Shown piece by piece: positions 61,985 to 64,000 of a stretch of DNA of 64,000 bases. The position numbers were made by a program, and so were the translations under genes. This DNA comes from Aquila chrysaetos chrysaetos (taxonomy: Eukaryota; Chordata; Aves; Accipitriformes; Accipitridae). The notes beneath the pieces were generated by a model that was not told the DNA's origin, did no database searches, and saw only the letters and a program-made list of their open reading frames with translations. The number at the start of each line of letters is the position of its first letter. Position 1 is the first letter of the stretch. Where the stretch lies: the NCBI RefSeq assembly GCF_900496995.4, contig NC_044018.1, positions 26,194,001 through 26,258,000 of the forward strand, given 5' to 3'.

Positions 61985-62488
61985 AGTACTCCGAGCGGAA
62001 AAACACGAGCGGCGGCCGTTGTACCTGAACAGCGGTCCTCGCGCGTCGCTCCGTCCCTTCCCAGACCGCCCTGTGTTCCCTGAGGCGGGGGAAGGCGCCC
62101 GCCTCAGACGCGGGACGGCGGCTCTCCCCCGCGCGGCCGGCCCGAACCGCCCCGCCGCAGCCCCGCTCGTTTCAAACCGCGCCGGCCGAGCGCACACCCC
62201 GCGCCGCCGCCCGCAGCGACGGCGAACCCGGCCCTCGGGGGTGGTGGGGGGGCAGGCTGCCCGGCAGCTGCGGGGGGGGGGGGGGGGGGGCCGGCGAGGC
62301 GGGTGCGGGCGGCTGGCCGGCCGCCCCCCCGGGCAGGCCGGCGGGCCGGGGCCGGGCCGGGCCGGGTCCGGGGCGGGGCGGCAGGGCCCGGCCCCGCTGA
62401 TGTCAGCCGGGACGGGGGAGGAGGGGAGGGGAGCGGGGGGAGAGGCCGCCCGTGTTCCGGGTCAGGCGCGGGAATGCGCGGCGGCCGC

Positions 62489-62512
62489 CAGCAGCAGCAG
62501 CAGCAGCAGCAG
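62489..62512 (+). repeat. (CAG)8 trinucleotide repeat
   Basis: Eight perfect CAG units in the presumed LRRC1 leader, outside the coding sequence. Confidence 0.92.
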
Positions 62513-62814
62513 CGGCGCTGCGCCCGGCGCCCCGCCATGCCCCTGCGGGGAGGGCAGCGGCCCACCGAGGAGCAGTAGGGGGGCGACCCCCGCCCCGCAC
62601 GCCTCCCGCTCCGGCTCCCGCTCCCGCTCCGGCTCCGGCTCCCGCCCATTGTTCTCCCGGGGCCGCCGCGCTCGCCCGGGGCCGCTTCCCGCCGCCGGCG
62701 GCGGCGCGCTGGATGCGGGTTGCCGCCGCCGCCGGCTCGCCGGGACTCGCGCTGCCGCGGCGGCGGAGGGGGCAGCGGCTCCTGCGGCCGGCGGGGAGGA
62801 GGGGGCGGCGGTGA

Positions 62815-64000
<1,186 letters not shown>

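Overview
The window is vertebrate nuclear DNA, most likely from a bird and probably a neoavian one. The evidence is CR1 LINE tails with the bird/reptile 3' end, a solo LTR resembling the ERV-L-type LTRs common in neoavian genomes, low repeat density, and the gene pair KLHL31 and LRRC1, which are neighbours in amniotes. No prokaryotic, CRISPR, phage or operon-like feature is present.

Layout. (1) 2953-6743, minus strand: the complete coding part of KLHL31, two coding exons giving 634 aa, a BTB-BACK-Kelch CUL3 adaptor of muscle. Its 5' untranslated exon lies further right and was not located. (2) 6.7-15 kb: non-coding DNA between divergent genes, with a CR1 tail (about 9.56-9.80 kb) and a solo LTR with a perfect 5-bp target-site duplication (13676-14171). 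(3) 15.0-34.6 kb, plus strand: an eleven-exon gene that I assembled by hand into one open frame of 601 codons plus stop. It encodes an Elongin A paralogue with a TFIIS-like N-terminal domain, a lysine/serine-rich middle, the conserved [16 protein letters not shown] motif, a BC-box, an F-box-like segment and a basic C-terminal tail. It starts in a CpG island and ends with a canonical AATAAA. (4) 34.6-62 kb: about 27 kb with no convincing gene, containing microsatellites, a 313-bp pyrimidine tract and a minus-strand CR1 tail. (5) 62-64 kb, plus strand: a CpG island, GC-rich leader and first coding exon of LRRC1, whose remaining exons lie beyond the window.

The three genes are not functionally linked in a pathway. 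KLHL31 and Elongin A are both substrate-receptor-type proteins of cullin-RING ligases (CUL3 and CUL5 respectively), and LRRC1 is a LAP-family polarity scaffold. The most interesting item is the intron-bearing Elongin A paralogue. To my knowledge human has no Elongin A gene at this locus, so it looks like an ancient duplicate kept in birds and lost in mammals. Exon boundaries come from reading-frame continuity, GT-AG signals and similarity to remembered family sequences. No alignment or transcript data were available.
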